DNA from: Gallionellales bacterium CG03_land_8_20_14_0_80_55_15
GTDB lineage: Bacteria; Pseudomonadota; Gammaproteobacteria; Burkholderiales; Gallionellaceae
Direction: 5' to 3'
DNA: 9,797 nt
Assembly (NCBI GenBank): GCA_002780675.1
Contig: PEUR01000028.1
Span: 1 to 9,797 of the forward strand
Below, piece by piece: positions 1 to 6,036 of this stretch (within the stretch, counting starts at the first letter, position 1; every line of letters starts with the position of its first letter). A program made the position numbers and the translations under genes. The notes under the pieces were generated by a model that saw nothing but the letters and a program-made list of their open reading frames with translations, was not told the origin of the DNA and did no database searches.

Positions 1-2
1 TG

Positions 3-26
3 CTGCTGGAAAAATTAAAATCGTAG
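3..26 (+). CDS. Possible C-terminal end of an upstream gene (partial)
   Basis: An open frame enters the window and ends at a TAG at 24-26, giving a C-terminus reading LLEKLKS. The last seven residues are too few to identify a family. In related betaproteobacteria the gene just upstream of hemW is often rdgB (XTP/dITP pyrophosphatase), so that is the natural guess. It rests on remembered gene order, not on the residues. The stop codon falls inside the palindromic element that begins at 23. Confidence 0.3.
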   Translation: MLEKLKS

Positions 27-92
27 GGCGCAATCGTTATTGCGCCGGATGAATCAACAGGTGCGAATGCGCTTCGCGTATCAACACCCTAC
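23..92. repeat. REP-like palindromic element upstream of hemW
   Basis: The core is a perfect 8-bp hairpin, GGCGCAAT at 27-34 with ATTGCGCC at 39-46 and a CGTT loop. A second small hairpin lies around 67-81, and the whole is bounded by GTAGGG at 23-28 and CCCTAC at 87-92, which can pair. From memory this resembles the interspersed 'GTAGGGCGCAAT...ATTGCGCCGGATG' elements of many proteobacteria. It fills nearly all the space before the hemW start and leaves no evident ribosome binding site. Confidence 0.6.
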
Positions 93-101
93 CCACCGTA
101 C

Positions 102-1349
102 ATGACCCTACACCCGCTTAAACTGGTTTCCCTTCAGTCGCAGCTTGTTGATTTTACGGCGCTGCCGCCGCTGTCGCTGTATATCCACGTCCCTTGGTGC
201 GTGAAAAAATGCCCGTATTGCGATTTCAATTCGCATGAGGTGCGCGCCTCCTCCCTCCCCATGAAGGGGGAGGGGAGGGGTGGGGGTGAAAAGCCATTAT
301 TTCAGGAAGCAGAATACGTCGCCGCCCTGACCCGCGATCTGGAGCTGGCCTTGCCGCAAATCTGGGGTCGCCGTGTTTATACCGTGTTCTTTGGCGGCGG
401 TACACCCAGCCTGCTTTCCGGCGCGGCGGTCACCGAGATATTGCGCCAGGTGCGCATGTTGTTGCCGCTAAGCCTGGATGCCGAAATCACGCTGGAGGCC
501 AACCCCGGCACGGTGGAAGCCGACAAATTCGCCGCCTTCCGCGACGCGGGCGTAAACCGGCTGTCGCTGGGCATCCAGAGTTTCAACGACGACCACCTGA
601 AGGCGTTGGGGCGCATCCATTCGGCGGACGAGGCGCGTGCGGCGATCGCCGTCGCGCAGCGCCATTTCGACAATATCAATCTGGATTTGATGTACGCGCT
701 GCCCAATCAAACACTGGATGAGGCTTTGCAGGACGTGCGAACCGCGCTGGACTTCAAGCCGCAACACCTGTCCGCCTATCATCTGACGCTGGAGCCGAAC
801 ACCTTGTTTTCCCGCAATCCGCCGAGCCTGCCGGACGATGACACGAGTGCCGACATGCAGCAAAGCATCGAGGGTTTGCTGGCTGAACACGGCTACCAGC
901 ATTACGAGACTTCTGCCTTCGCGCAAGCTGATCGCCGCGCCAGGCACAATCTCAACTATTGGCAGTTCGGCGATTATCTAGGGATAGGCGCGGGCGCGCA
1001 CAGCAAGTTGAGTTTCCCCGACAAAATCATTCGGCAAGCGCGCTACAAGCAGCCCCAGGCCTATATGCAACAAGTGTCGGCGGGCGCGCCGATACAGACT
1101 AAAAACGAAGTCAGTCGGGAAGAATTGCCGTTTGAATTCATGATGAATGCGCTGCGTCTGAACGAAGGGTTTGAGCCGGGCTTGTTTAACGAACGCACCA
1201 GCCTGTCACTTGTCTCCATTCAGCGCGAACTGCTGGTGGCGGAAAAACGCGGGCTGTTGCACCGCGACCACCAGCGCATCGCACCGACACCGCTAGGGCA
1301 ACGCTTTTTGAATGACTTGCTGGAAGTGTTTCTGAACGAGAAAAGGTAG
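102..1349 (+). CDS. hemW: HemW, radical SAM heme chaperone (HemN-like)
   Basis: HemW is a cytoplasmic radical SAM protein that binds heme and is thought to deliver it to respiratory enzymes; it was long annotated as oxygen-independent coproporphyrinogen III oxidase. The protein has 415 residues. The CxxxCxxC cluster motif is at C33, C37 and C40, in the HemW-type context IHVPWC...CPYCDFNSH. The glycine-rich SAM motif GGGTPS is at 98-103, followed by an EANPGT segment, LSLGIQSF, DLMYALPNQT and a HemW-type C-terminal domain. It is a little longer than usual (about 380-400). Part of the excess is an in-frame palindromic insert at residues 50-65, just after the cluster loop. The ATG at 102 has no clear Shine-Dalgarno sequence, but no better start precedes the conserved region. 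It converges on trmB, 70 bp away. Confidence 0.95.
   Translation: MTLHPLKLVSLQSQLVDFTALPPLSLYIHVPWCVKKCPYCDFNSHEVRASSLPMKGEGRGGGEKPLFQEAEYVAALTRDLELALPQIWGRRVYTVFFGGGTPSLLSGAAVTEILRQVRMLLPLSLDAEITLEANPGTVEADKFAAFRDAGVNRLSLGIQSFNDDHLKALGRIHSADEARAAIAVAQRHFDNINLDLMYALPNQTLDEALQDVRTALDFKPQHLSAYHLTLEPNTLFSRNPPSLPDDDTSADMQQSIEGLLAEHGYQHYETSAFAQADRRARHNLNYWQFGDYLGIGAGAHSKLSFPDKIIRQARYKQPQAYMQQVSAGAPIQTKNEVSREELPFEFMMNALRLNEGFEPGLFNERTSLSLVSIQRELLVAEKRGLLHRDHQRIAPTPLGQRFLNDLLEVFLNEKR
250..290. repeat. Palindromic repeat inserted in frame within hemW
   Basis: A G-rich palindrome, CCCTCCCC at 253-260 with GGGGAGGG at 267-274, is followed by a G-rich tail to about 287. It encodes roughly S50 to E63 of HemW, a low-complexity Gly/Lys/Arg stretch that other HemW proteins lack as I recall the family. 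The frame is kept. A diverged element of similar composition lies at 7371-7397, beside the MFS gene. It looks like an interspersed palindromic repeat tolerated in a surface loop. Confidence 0.65.
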
Positions 1350-1354
1350 CCAGC

Positions 1355-1388
1355 GTAGCCCGGATGAAGCTATGCGAAATCTGGGAAA
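1355..1388. repeat. REP-like element between convergent hemW and trmB
   Basis: It begins GTAGCCCGGATG, a 12-mer repeated exactly at 7521-7532. CCCGGAT (1359-1365) can pair with ATCTGGG (1380-1386), allowing one G-U pair. It occupies the gap between two convergent genes, a usual place for REP-like elements, and could act as a weak bidirectional transcript end. There is no T-run typical of an intrinsic terminator. Confidence 0.55.
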
Positions 1389-1419
1389 ACTGGTGCGCAA
1401 GCGCCCCTATCTGCGTTCC

Positions 1420-2106
1420 TTATTTCCTGATGAACACCAAATCCCAAACCCCATGCCCCAGCTTGATGCCGCGCTTTTCGAACTTGGTGAGCGGGCGGTA
1501 GTCGGGGCGGGGGGCGTAGTCGGTGGCGGTATTGGTAAGCAGCGGCTCGTCGCTCAATACCTGTAGCACCTGCTCGGCGTAGTTCTGCCAGTCGGTGGCA
1601 ACGTGGATATAGCCGCCGGGTTTGAGTTTCGCCATCAGCTTTGCGATAAAGGGCGACTGGATCAGGCGGCGCTTGTTGTGGCGCGCCTTGTGCCACGGGT
1701 CGGGGAAGAAGATGTGTACGCCGTCGAGCGAGTTGTCCGCGATCATGTCGCGCAGCACTTCGACCGCATCGTGCTGGATGATGCGGATATTGCTGATGCC
1801 CTGCTCGCCCATTACCTTGAACAGATTGCCCACGCCGGGGGTATGCACTTCCAGGCACAGGTAATCGTTCTGTGGATTCGCAGCAGCGATGGTCGCCGTG
1901 CTATCGCCCATGCCGAAACCGATTTCCAGTATCCTGGGTGCGGTTCGTCCAAAAGATTGATTTAAATCAAGCGCTTGTGTCGAGTATGGGATTCCGTAGA
2001 TCGGTTGCAAGGTGTCCACAGCGCGCTGTTGCGCAACCGTGACGCGGCCCTGTCTTAATACATAGCTGCGGATGTGGCGGTTTTTGAGGGCTTCAGTGTC
2101 GGTCAT
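1420..2106 (-). CDS. trmB: TrmB, tRNA (guanine-N7-)-methyltransferase
   Basis: TrmB methylates N7 of G46 in the variable loop of tRNAs, using S-adenosylmethionine. The SAM-binding motif LEIGFGMG and the family signature [15 protein letters not shown] are both present, at about residues 60-67 and 133-147 of the product. The later TDW and the C-terminal TKFEKRG segments also fit. I start at the ATG at 2106 (product MTDTEALKN, 228 aa). An in-frame TTG two codons upstream is less likely, and neither has a strong ribosome binding site, which suggests translation linked to the thiG transcript. It lies 82 bp downstream of thiG on the same strand and is probably co-transcribed with it. Confidence 0.95.
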   Translation of the reverse strand: MTDTEALKNRHIRSYVLRQGRVTVAQQRAVDTLQPIYGIPYSTQALDLNQSFGRTAPRILEIGFGMGDSTATIAAANPQNDYLCLEVHTPGVGNLFKVMGEQGISNIRIIQHDAVEVLRDMIADNSLDGVHIFFPDPWHKARHNKRRLIQSPFIAKLMAKLKPGGYIHVATDWQNYAEQVLQVLSDEPLLTNTATDYAPRPDYRPLTKFEKRGIKLGHGVWDLVFIRK

Positions 2107-2124
2107 TTTCAATACAAATCAGTT

Positions 2125-2169
2125 CGCAGATGACACCGTTTTAATCTGCGTCAATCTGTGTCATCTGCG
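2125..2169. repeat. Inverted repeat between thiG and trmB
   Basis: The arms CGCAGATGACAC (2125-2136) and GTGTCATCTGCG (2158-2169) are perfect 12-bp complements around a 21-nt loop that repeats part of the arm (ATCTGCG at 2144-2150). The style resembles interspersed 'ATCTGCG' repeats seen in other proteobacteria. In an RNA it would form a stable hairpin between thiG and trmB and could affect processing or read-through. There is no T-run. Confidence 0.7.
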
Positions 2170-2188
2170 GATAAGGTTTTAGGGTTTA

Positions 2189-2983
2189 TTAACTGCGTAC
2201 CGGGGCGATGATGCCAGCGGCAGGTGAGCTGGGACTGGCGCTGTAGAGCTTTTTCGGCATACGTCCGGCAAGGTAGGCGCTGCGTCCGGCTTCGGTGGCT
2301 TGCTTCATGGCGGAGGCCATCAGCACCGGATTTTTTGCACCGGCAATCGCGGTGTTCATCAGCACGCCAGCGCAGCCAAGTTCCATGGCAATCGCGGCGT
2401 CCGATGCCGTGCCCACGCCCGCATCCACGATCACGGGCACGCTGACTTTGTCCAGGATGAGTTGCAGATTCCACGGATTCAAAATCCCCATGCCGGAGCC
2501 AATCAAGGAGGCTAACGGCATGATGGCCACACAGCCGATGTCTTCCAGTTGCTTTGCGATAATCGGATCGTCCGAGGTATAGACCATCACCTGAAAGCCC
2601 TCATTCACCAGCGTTTTTGCGGCGGCGAGGGTTTCGATGACGTTGGGGTATAAGGATTGAGGGTCGCCCAGCACTTCCAGCTTGACCAGACTATGGCCGT
2701 CCAGCAATTCGCGCGCCAAACGCAGGGTGCGCACCGCATCATCTGCCGTGTAGCATCCTGCGGTATTGGGCAGATAGGTGAACTTTGACGGGGGGACGGC
2801 ATCCAGCAGACTGGGTTCGTTGGGGTTTTGGCCAAGGTTGGTGCGGCGTATCGCTACGGTGACGATTTCAGCGCCGCTGGCATCCAGCGCCGCGCGGGTT
2901 TCAGTGAAATCCCTGTATTTTCCCGTGCCGACCAGCAGCCGAGAGGTGTAATTTTTTCCTGCGATGATAAGCGGATCGTTCAT
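2189..2983 (-). CDS. thiG: ThiG, thiazole synthase
   Basis: ThiG forms the thiazole ring of thiamine from 1-deoxy-D-xylulose 5-phosphate, dehydroglycine and the sulfur carried by ThiS thiocarboxylate. The protein has 264 residues, the normal length. The catalytic lysine that forms the imine with the sugar is K101 in [10 protein letters not shown]. Phosphate-binding loops are visible at IGSGMG (161-166) and [10 protein letters not shown] (187-196), and the conserved [11 protein letters not shown] follows at about 210-220. An AAAGGA ribosome binding site precedes the ATG at 2983 by a proper distance. It lies 57 bp downstream of thiS, its sulfur-carrier partner. Confidence 0.97.
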   Translation of the reverse strand: MNDPLIIAGKNYTSRLLVGTGKYRDFTETRAALDASGAEIVTVAIRRTNLGQNPNEPSLLDAVPPSKFTYLPNTAGCYTADDAVRTLRLARELLDGHSLVKLEVLGDPQSLYPNVIETLAAAKTLVNEGFQVMVYTSDDPIIAKQLEDIGCVAIMPLASLIGSGMGILNPWNLQLILDKVSVPVIVDAGVGTASDAAIAMELGCAGVLMNTAIAGAKNPVLMASAMKQATEAGRSAYLAGRMPKKLYSASPSSPAAGIIAPVRS

Positions 2984-3040
2984 GTTGTTATCCTTTTGAT
3001 TATATTTAATTTTAGCGCAAAGACCGACGATTCAACGAAC

Positions 3041-3250
3041 TTAACCGCCCCCCACCGCCACGACGATTTCCAGCTTGTCGCCATCCTTAAGCGGGGTTTC
3101 GGCATACGAGCTGCGCGGCACGATGTCGCCGTTGCGTTCTAATGCGATGCGTTTTCCGGTGTAGCCCAGTTCGGCGATCAGCGCCGCGATGTTGCAGGAA
3201 TCGGCTAATGGGCGCGCTGCGCCGTTGATATATACAGTAATCACTTTCAA
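3041..3250 (-). CDS. thiS: ThiS, thiamine biosynthesis sulfur carrier
   Basis: ThiS is a small ubiquitin-fold protein whose C-terminal Gly-Gly is adenylated and thiocarboxylated to hand sulfur to ThiG. The product ends AVGGG, keeping the required Gly-Gly, and has the family segments NGD and LKDGDKLEIV. The start is not settled. TTG at 3250 gives 69 aa beginning MKVITVYING and lies very close to a GAGAGG motif. GTG at 3244 gives 67 aa with a more usual spacing of about 10 nt from GAGG. Both are non-ATG. The gap to the divergent tRNA gene is only 37 bp, so there is no room for a TPP riboswitch. Confidence 0.93.
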   Translation of the reverse strand: MKVITVYINGAARPLADSCNIAALIAELGYTGKRIALERNGDIVPRSSYAETPLKDGDKLEIVVAVGGG

Positions 3251-3282
3251 TTTACCTCTCAGTTAAGCTAGAATGCGCGACC
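3245..3282 (+). promoter_or_regulatory. Candidate promoter of the interrupted tRNA-Gly gene
   Basis: TAGAAT at 3269-3274 matches the -10 consensus at five of six positions. A weak -35 (TTTCAA, 3245-3250) lies 18 bp upstream. A GC-rich stretch GCGCGACC follows directly at 3275-3282, the discriminator type found at stringently controlled stable-RNA promoters. Transcription would start near 3281, a few bases before the mature tRNA 5' end at 3288. The element overlaps the start region of divergent thiS. The -35 is poor, so the call is tentative. Confidence 0.5.
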
Positions 3283-3287
3283 TGAAC

Positions 3288-3326
3288 GCGGGTGTAGTTC
3301 AATGGTAGAACGGCAGCTTCCCAAGC
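3288..3326 (+). tRNA. tRNA-Gly(CCC), 5' exon of an intron-split gene
   Basis: This is the first 39 nt of a tRNA-Gly: acceptor strand GCGGGTG, D arm GTTC/GAAC around AATGGTA, anticodon stem GCAGC and loop TTCCCAA with anticodon CCC at 3320-3322. The sequence breaks off after GC, the first two bases of the 3' anticodon strand, and the group II intron follows. Joined to 6037-6071 it gives GCAGC paired with GCTGC and a full 74-nt cloverleaf with encoded CCA. The isoacceptor reads GGG codons. The last 14 bases of the exon are also the intron's IBS2 (3313-3320) and IBS1 (3321-3326). Confidence 0.93.
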
Positions 3327-3503
3327 GTGCGACACGCGTCGCTACAGGTCTTAAGAACCTTCTCGTCACGATATAGAGCGAGAAAATCTGAATTGGCCGC
3401 TGACCAATTGAAATAAACAGTTGATGTGCAAACATCATTAAGCAACACAAAAAAAGCATTATAAAGTGTTACAACAAAAATAGCAGCGTACACATAACTT
3501 CGT

Positions 3504-3512
3504 GGAAGCTGC
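3504..3512 (+). other. EBS2, exon-binding site 2 of the intron
   Basis: GGAAGCTGC is the exact complement of 3313-3321 in the 5' exon, covering IBS2 and one base of IBS1. It lies 5' of EBS1, as in other group II introns. The target is the 5' strand of the anticodon stem and the start of the anticodon loop. The surrounding fold was not resolved: GCAGC at 3483-3487 could compete for the same bases. Confidence 0.7.
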
Positions 3513-3839
3513 GTAGCGGCCTAGGCTGCATAAGTAATTGTTCTACTATTTGGTAAGAACATAAATAGAGATGAACCGAGGGTTCAGCCCCTCGTAGTCT
3601 AGGAGCAGTGCGTCACTGGTAACGGTGAGGTGCTAAGCGCTCTGACAATGTAGCCACCTTACGGGGTATGTCAAACTCCGTGAGGGGTTTGATATGATTT
3701 CGGGAGTTGCACCCGGATGAGGCACTAGGCTGAGTTGGATGATTAATGTAATGTGAACCGCTGTTAAACGTCGTCAAGCTTGTAGAGCCAAAGGCAACTT
3801 GCAGTATCGGGCTCTGGCCAAAATGGCACGTGATTGGTT

Positions 3840-3860
3840 ATTTGTTTGCTTGGTACAAAT
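3840..3860 (+). other. EBS1 hairpin of intron domain I
   Basis: The stem ATTTGT (3840-3845) / ACAAAT (3855-3860) presents a 9-nt loop containing GCTTGG at 3848-3853. This is the exact complement of CCAAGC, the last six exon bases before the 5' splice site (IBS1, 3321-3326). A terminal loop is where EBS1 is expected. IBS1 includes two of the three anticodon bases, so the intron targets the anticodon loop and the 3' stem. Confidence 0.85.
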
Positions 3861-4187
3861 ACGCTGACATACAATCACCGGCGAAAAGGCGGAATCTTCC
3901 CAACTCGTGTTACTTGTGCGGAACGTGGTAAGCCCAATACGGTGTCCGGCTAATCTGGCGGACAAGGATAATCGCAAGGTTATCTGATACTGTAGTGGGT
4001 ATAGGATTGTGGAAAAAGCGAATGCTGTGCTGTAATGGCTCAGATAGGGGATGAAACGATTGCCCTGACGTGAAAGCGTGCAGACTTCTACTAGGTGACC
4101 TGTCGCGAGACTGGTTTGTGAATCGTACCCAGTGGGGATAGATGTTTATCCCCTAGGGGTAAAGCGTCTATTCCCTCGGGATTATGT

Positions 4188-4261
4188 GCGGGTGTAGCTC
4201 AATGGTAGAGCTCTTGCTTCCCAAGCAAGTGACGAGGGTTCGATCCCCTTCACCCGCTCCA
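4188..4261 (+). tRNA. Intact tRNA-Gly(CCC) inside intron domain IV
   Basis: A full 74-nt cloverleaf with no gaps: acceptor GCGGGTG/CACCCGC, D stem GCTC/GAGC, anticodon stem CTTGC/GCAAG, loop TTCCCAA with anticodon CCC at 4220-4222, variable loop TGAC, T stem GAGGG/CCCTT with loop TTCGATC, discriminator T and encoded CCA at 4259-4261. It differs from the split host tRNA at 11 positions. Eight of these form four compensated pairs (11-24, 27-43, 28-42, 29-41); the others are position 26 and two variable-loop bases. Its last 30 bases are identical to the host gene's 3' exon. It is not a mere fragment: conserved bases and all stems are kept, so I expect a functional tRNA. It lies just before the maturase start. 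Confidence 0.95.
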
Positions 4262-4266
4262 ATATC

Positions 4267-4271
4267 GGAGG
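4267..4271 (+). promoter_or_regulatory. Ribosome binding site of the maturase, 5 nt after the internal tRNA
   Basis: GGAGG lies 5 nt before the ATG at 4277 and begins 6 nt after the CCA of the internal tRNA. It decides the maturase start: the frame is open back to 4184, but that part reads through the tRNA gene. Confidence 0.85.
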
Positions 4272-4276
4272 TTGAT

Positions 4277-5911
4277 ATGGACGCTAGGTATCAAGAAGGC
4301 GATGTTGCCTCCGCAGTTTGGCATAGTTGGCACCAGATTCAATGGTCTGACGCACACCAATCTGTTGCGAGGTTACAGACGCGTATCGCGAAAGCGACAA
4401 ATAACAATGAGTGGCGGAAAGTGCGCTCGTTGCAACGGCTCTTAACTCGATCCATTAGTGCGCAAGCATTAGCGGTCAAACGAGTAACAGAAAACCGTGG
4501 TCAAAAAACTCCGGGTGTAGATGGTAAAACTTGGAGTACTCCAGAAGAAAAGTGGGAAGCAGTCTTAGGTCTCAGCAACAAGAGATACAGACCGTTACCG
4601 CTACGACGCATATATATCCCCAAAGCAAACGGTGACAAACGCCCACTGGGCATTCCAACCATGCGCGACCGGGCGATGCAGGCGTTGCACTTACTCGCAT
4701 TAGATCCTGTAGCCGAGACAACCGGAGATACGCACTCATACGGCTTCCGCCGTGAACGGGCTACTGCCGATGCCATAGAGCAAGTACGAAATGTACTTGG
4801 TCGAAAAACATCACCACAGTGGGTGCTTGAGGGCGACATCAAAGGGTGTTTTGACAACATTAGTCATGACTGGCTGGTTGATCACGTCTGTATGGACAAA
4901 ATCATCCTCAGGAAATGGCTGAAAGCGGGGTTTGTTGAGATGGGAAAATTGTTCCCAACGAACGCCGGAACACCGCAAGGAGGAATCATCTCCCCGGTGC
5001 TGGCAAATATGGCGCTGGATGGATTGCAGCACGAACTGACAGGGATGTTTCAAACAGTCCGGCAGGCGCGTGAAGCGAAAGTTCATTTGGTGCGGTATGC
5101 AGATGACTTCGTGATTACCGGCAGTTCGAGAGAGTTGCTGGAAAAACGGGTCAAACCTTTGGTAGTACAGTTTTTAGCTAACAGAGGCTTGGTTCTTTCC
5201 GAGAAGAAAACCACCATCACTCATGTGGCGGAAGGGTTCGATTTTCTGGGATGGAATGTCAGGCGTTTCAATCGGATGTTGCTCACGCAACCCTCGAAGA
5301 AGAACGTCAAAACATTTATGACCAAGATAAGCGATACGTTGAGGGCAATGCGCACAGCCAAACAGGAAGACGTGATCTACAAACTCACTCCGATGCTTCG
5401 GGGGTGGGCGAATTATCACCGGAGCCAGATGGCGACGCGTACCTTCGCAAAATGCGATCACTTGATCTGGCAAATGTTGTGGCGCTGGGCGGTTCGTCGT
5501 CACCCTAACAAGGGGAAGCGGTGGATCAAACAGCGTTACTTCGTGAGCTTCAAGGGGCGTGATTGGCGCTTTGCCGAGAAGGATAAGATTCTGCCCGTCT
5601 TGGGTGAGTTTCGGAAACGTACTCACATCAAGGTTCAAGCAGAGTCAAATCCGTACAATCCGGCGTTCGATGAGTACTTTACCAAGCGGCTTGCCCGCAA
5701 AATGGATACGGTGCTCACAGGACGCAGAAAATTACGTTGGTTGTGGTGGTGGCAGGAAGGACTTTGTCCGATCTGCCTTCAAAAGATTACGCGAGATACG
5801 GGGTGGCATCTGCACCATCGGGTCAAACGGTCTCAAGGAGGTTCGGATGTACTCACCAATCTGGTGTTGCTGCACCCGAATTGTCATCAACAGCTACACG
5901 TAAATGAGTAA
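4277..5911 (+). CDS. ltrA: Group II intron maturase: reverse transcriptase, X and HNH endonuclease domains
   Basis: This 544-residue protein would assist splicing and copy the intron into new DNA sites. The RT domain runs from about 70 to 330: KTPGVDG at 77-83, GIPTMRDR at 125-132, SYGFR at 154-158, the first catalytic aspartate D187 in GDIKGCFD, GTPQGG at 231-236, and the catalytic YADD at 274-277. FDFLGW follows at 321-326. The X (maturase) domain with LRGWANYHR is near 374-382. The C-terminal HNH nuclease is complete: CPIC (497-500), HLHH (511-514), a TNLVLLH segment and a final CH at 536-537. All catalytic residues seem present, so the element may be mobile. The ATG at 4277 follows a good GGAGG. 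The gene lies in domain IV, after the internal tRNA, and ends 50 nt before domain V. The symbol is generic for the family. Confidence 0.95.
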   Translation: MDARYQEGDVASAVWHSWHQIQWSDAHQSVARLQTRIAKATNNNEWRKVRSLQRLLTRSISAQALAVKRVTENRGQKTPGVDGKTWSTPEEKWEAVLGLSNKRYRPLPLRRIYIPKANGDKRPLGIPTMRDRAMQALHLLALDPVAETTGDTHSYGFRRERATADAIEQVRNVLGRKTSPQWVLEGDIKGCFDNISHDWLVDHVCMDKIILRKWLKAGFVEMGKLFPTNAGTPQGGIISPVLANMALDGLQHELTGMFQTVRQAREAKVHLVRYADDFVITGSSRELLEKRVKPLVVQFLANRGLVLSEKKTTITHVAEGFDFLGWNVRRFNRMLLTQPSKKNVKTFMTKISDTLRAMRTAKQEDVIYKLTPMLRGWANYHRSQMATRTFAKCDHLIWQMLWRWAVRRHPNKGKRWIKQRYFVSFKGRDWRFAEKDKILPVLGEFRKRTHIKVQAESNPYNPAFDEYFTKRLARKMDTVLTGRRKLRWLWWWQEGLCPICLQKITRDTGWHLHHRVKRSQGGSDVLTNLVLLHPNCHQQLHVNE

Positions 5912-5961
5912 CGACAATCCGCTGGCATTGCTCTTGATTGAGTGATGTTTCTGGGTTGCTT

Positions 5962-5995
5962 GAGCCGGATGCGGGGAAACTTGCAAGTCCGGTTC
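5962..5995 (+). ncRNA. Group II intron domain V
   Basis: A 34-nt hairpin with lower stem GAGCCGGA/TCCGGTTC, a two-base AG bulge on the 3' side, upper stem TGCGGG/CTTGCA and a GAAA tetraloop. This is the catalytic core fold of group II introns, with AGC in the 5' lower strand as the metal-binding triad. It is the only domain V found in the window, which argues for one intron and not two in tandem. Confidence 0.92.
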
Positions 5996-5997
5996 TT

Positions 5998-6036
5998 AGG
6001 GGAGGGGGTGGCCGTGAGGCTGCCTCCTTACCCTCC
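5998..6036 (+). ncRNA. Group II intron domain VI with bulged branch-point A6030
   Basis: A continuous stem, 6002-6013 with 6018-6029, is capped by a GTGA tetraloop. It is followed by an unpaired A at 6030 and then 5998-6001 with 6031-6034. The bulged A is the seventh base from the end when the intron ends at 6036, the expected branch distance. The intron then ends CC, not the usual AY. Confidence 0.88.

Larger units (their letters stand above)
3327..6036 (+). mobile_element. Group II intron with maturase and an internal tRNA, inserted in tRNA-Gly(CCC)
   Basis: A self-splicing ribozyme and retroelement of 2710 nt. The 5' end GTGCG fits the GUGYG consensus. Domains I-III occupy roughly 3327-4170. 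Domain IV holds an intact tRNA-Gly (4188-4261) and the maturase gene (4277-5911). Domain V is 5962-5995 and domain VI 5998-6036. EBS1 and EBS2 are complementary to the exon. The base just 5' of EBS1 (T3847) does not pair with the first base of the 3' exon (T6037), so the IIA-type delta contact is absent; a IIB-like EBS3 scheme is more likely, though EBS3 was not located. Insertion is in the sense direction, as splicing needs. Both ends agree with exact rebuilding of the tRNA. Oddities: the 3' end is CC rather than the usual AY, the part before domain IV is long (about 840-860 nt), and a tRNA gene is carried as cargo. Confidence 0.93.

Noticed and set aside
3251..3287. TPP riboswitch before thiS
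   Set aside because: The gap to the tRNA gene is 37 bp, too short for the element, and no conserved motif is visible.
3327..4187. A separate, second intron upstream of the internal tRNA
   Set aside because: No domain V-like hairpin exists in this stretch; the only domain V is at 5962-5995, so one intron explains the locus.
4184..4276. Upstream extension of the maturase reading frame from 4184
   Set aside because: These 31 codons read straight through the tRNA-Gly gene. A good GGAGG precedes the ATG at 4277, where maturase-like sequence begins.
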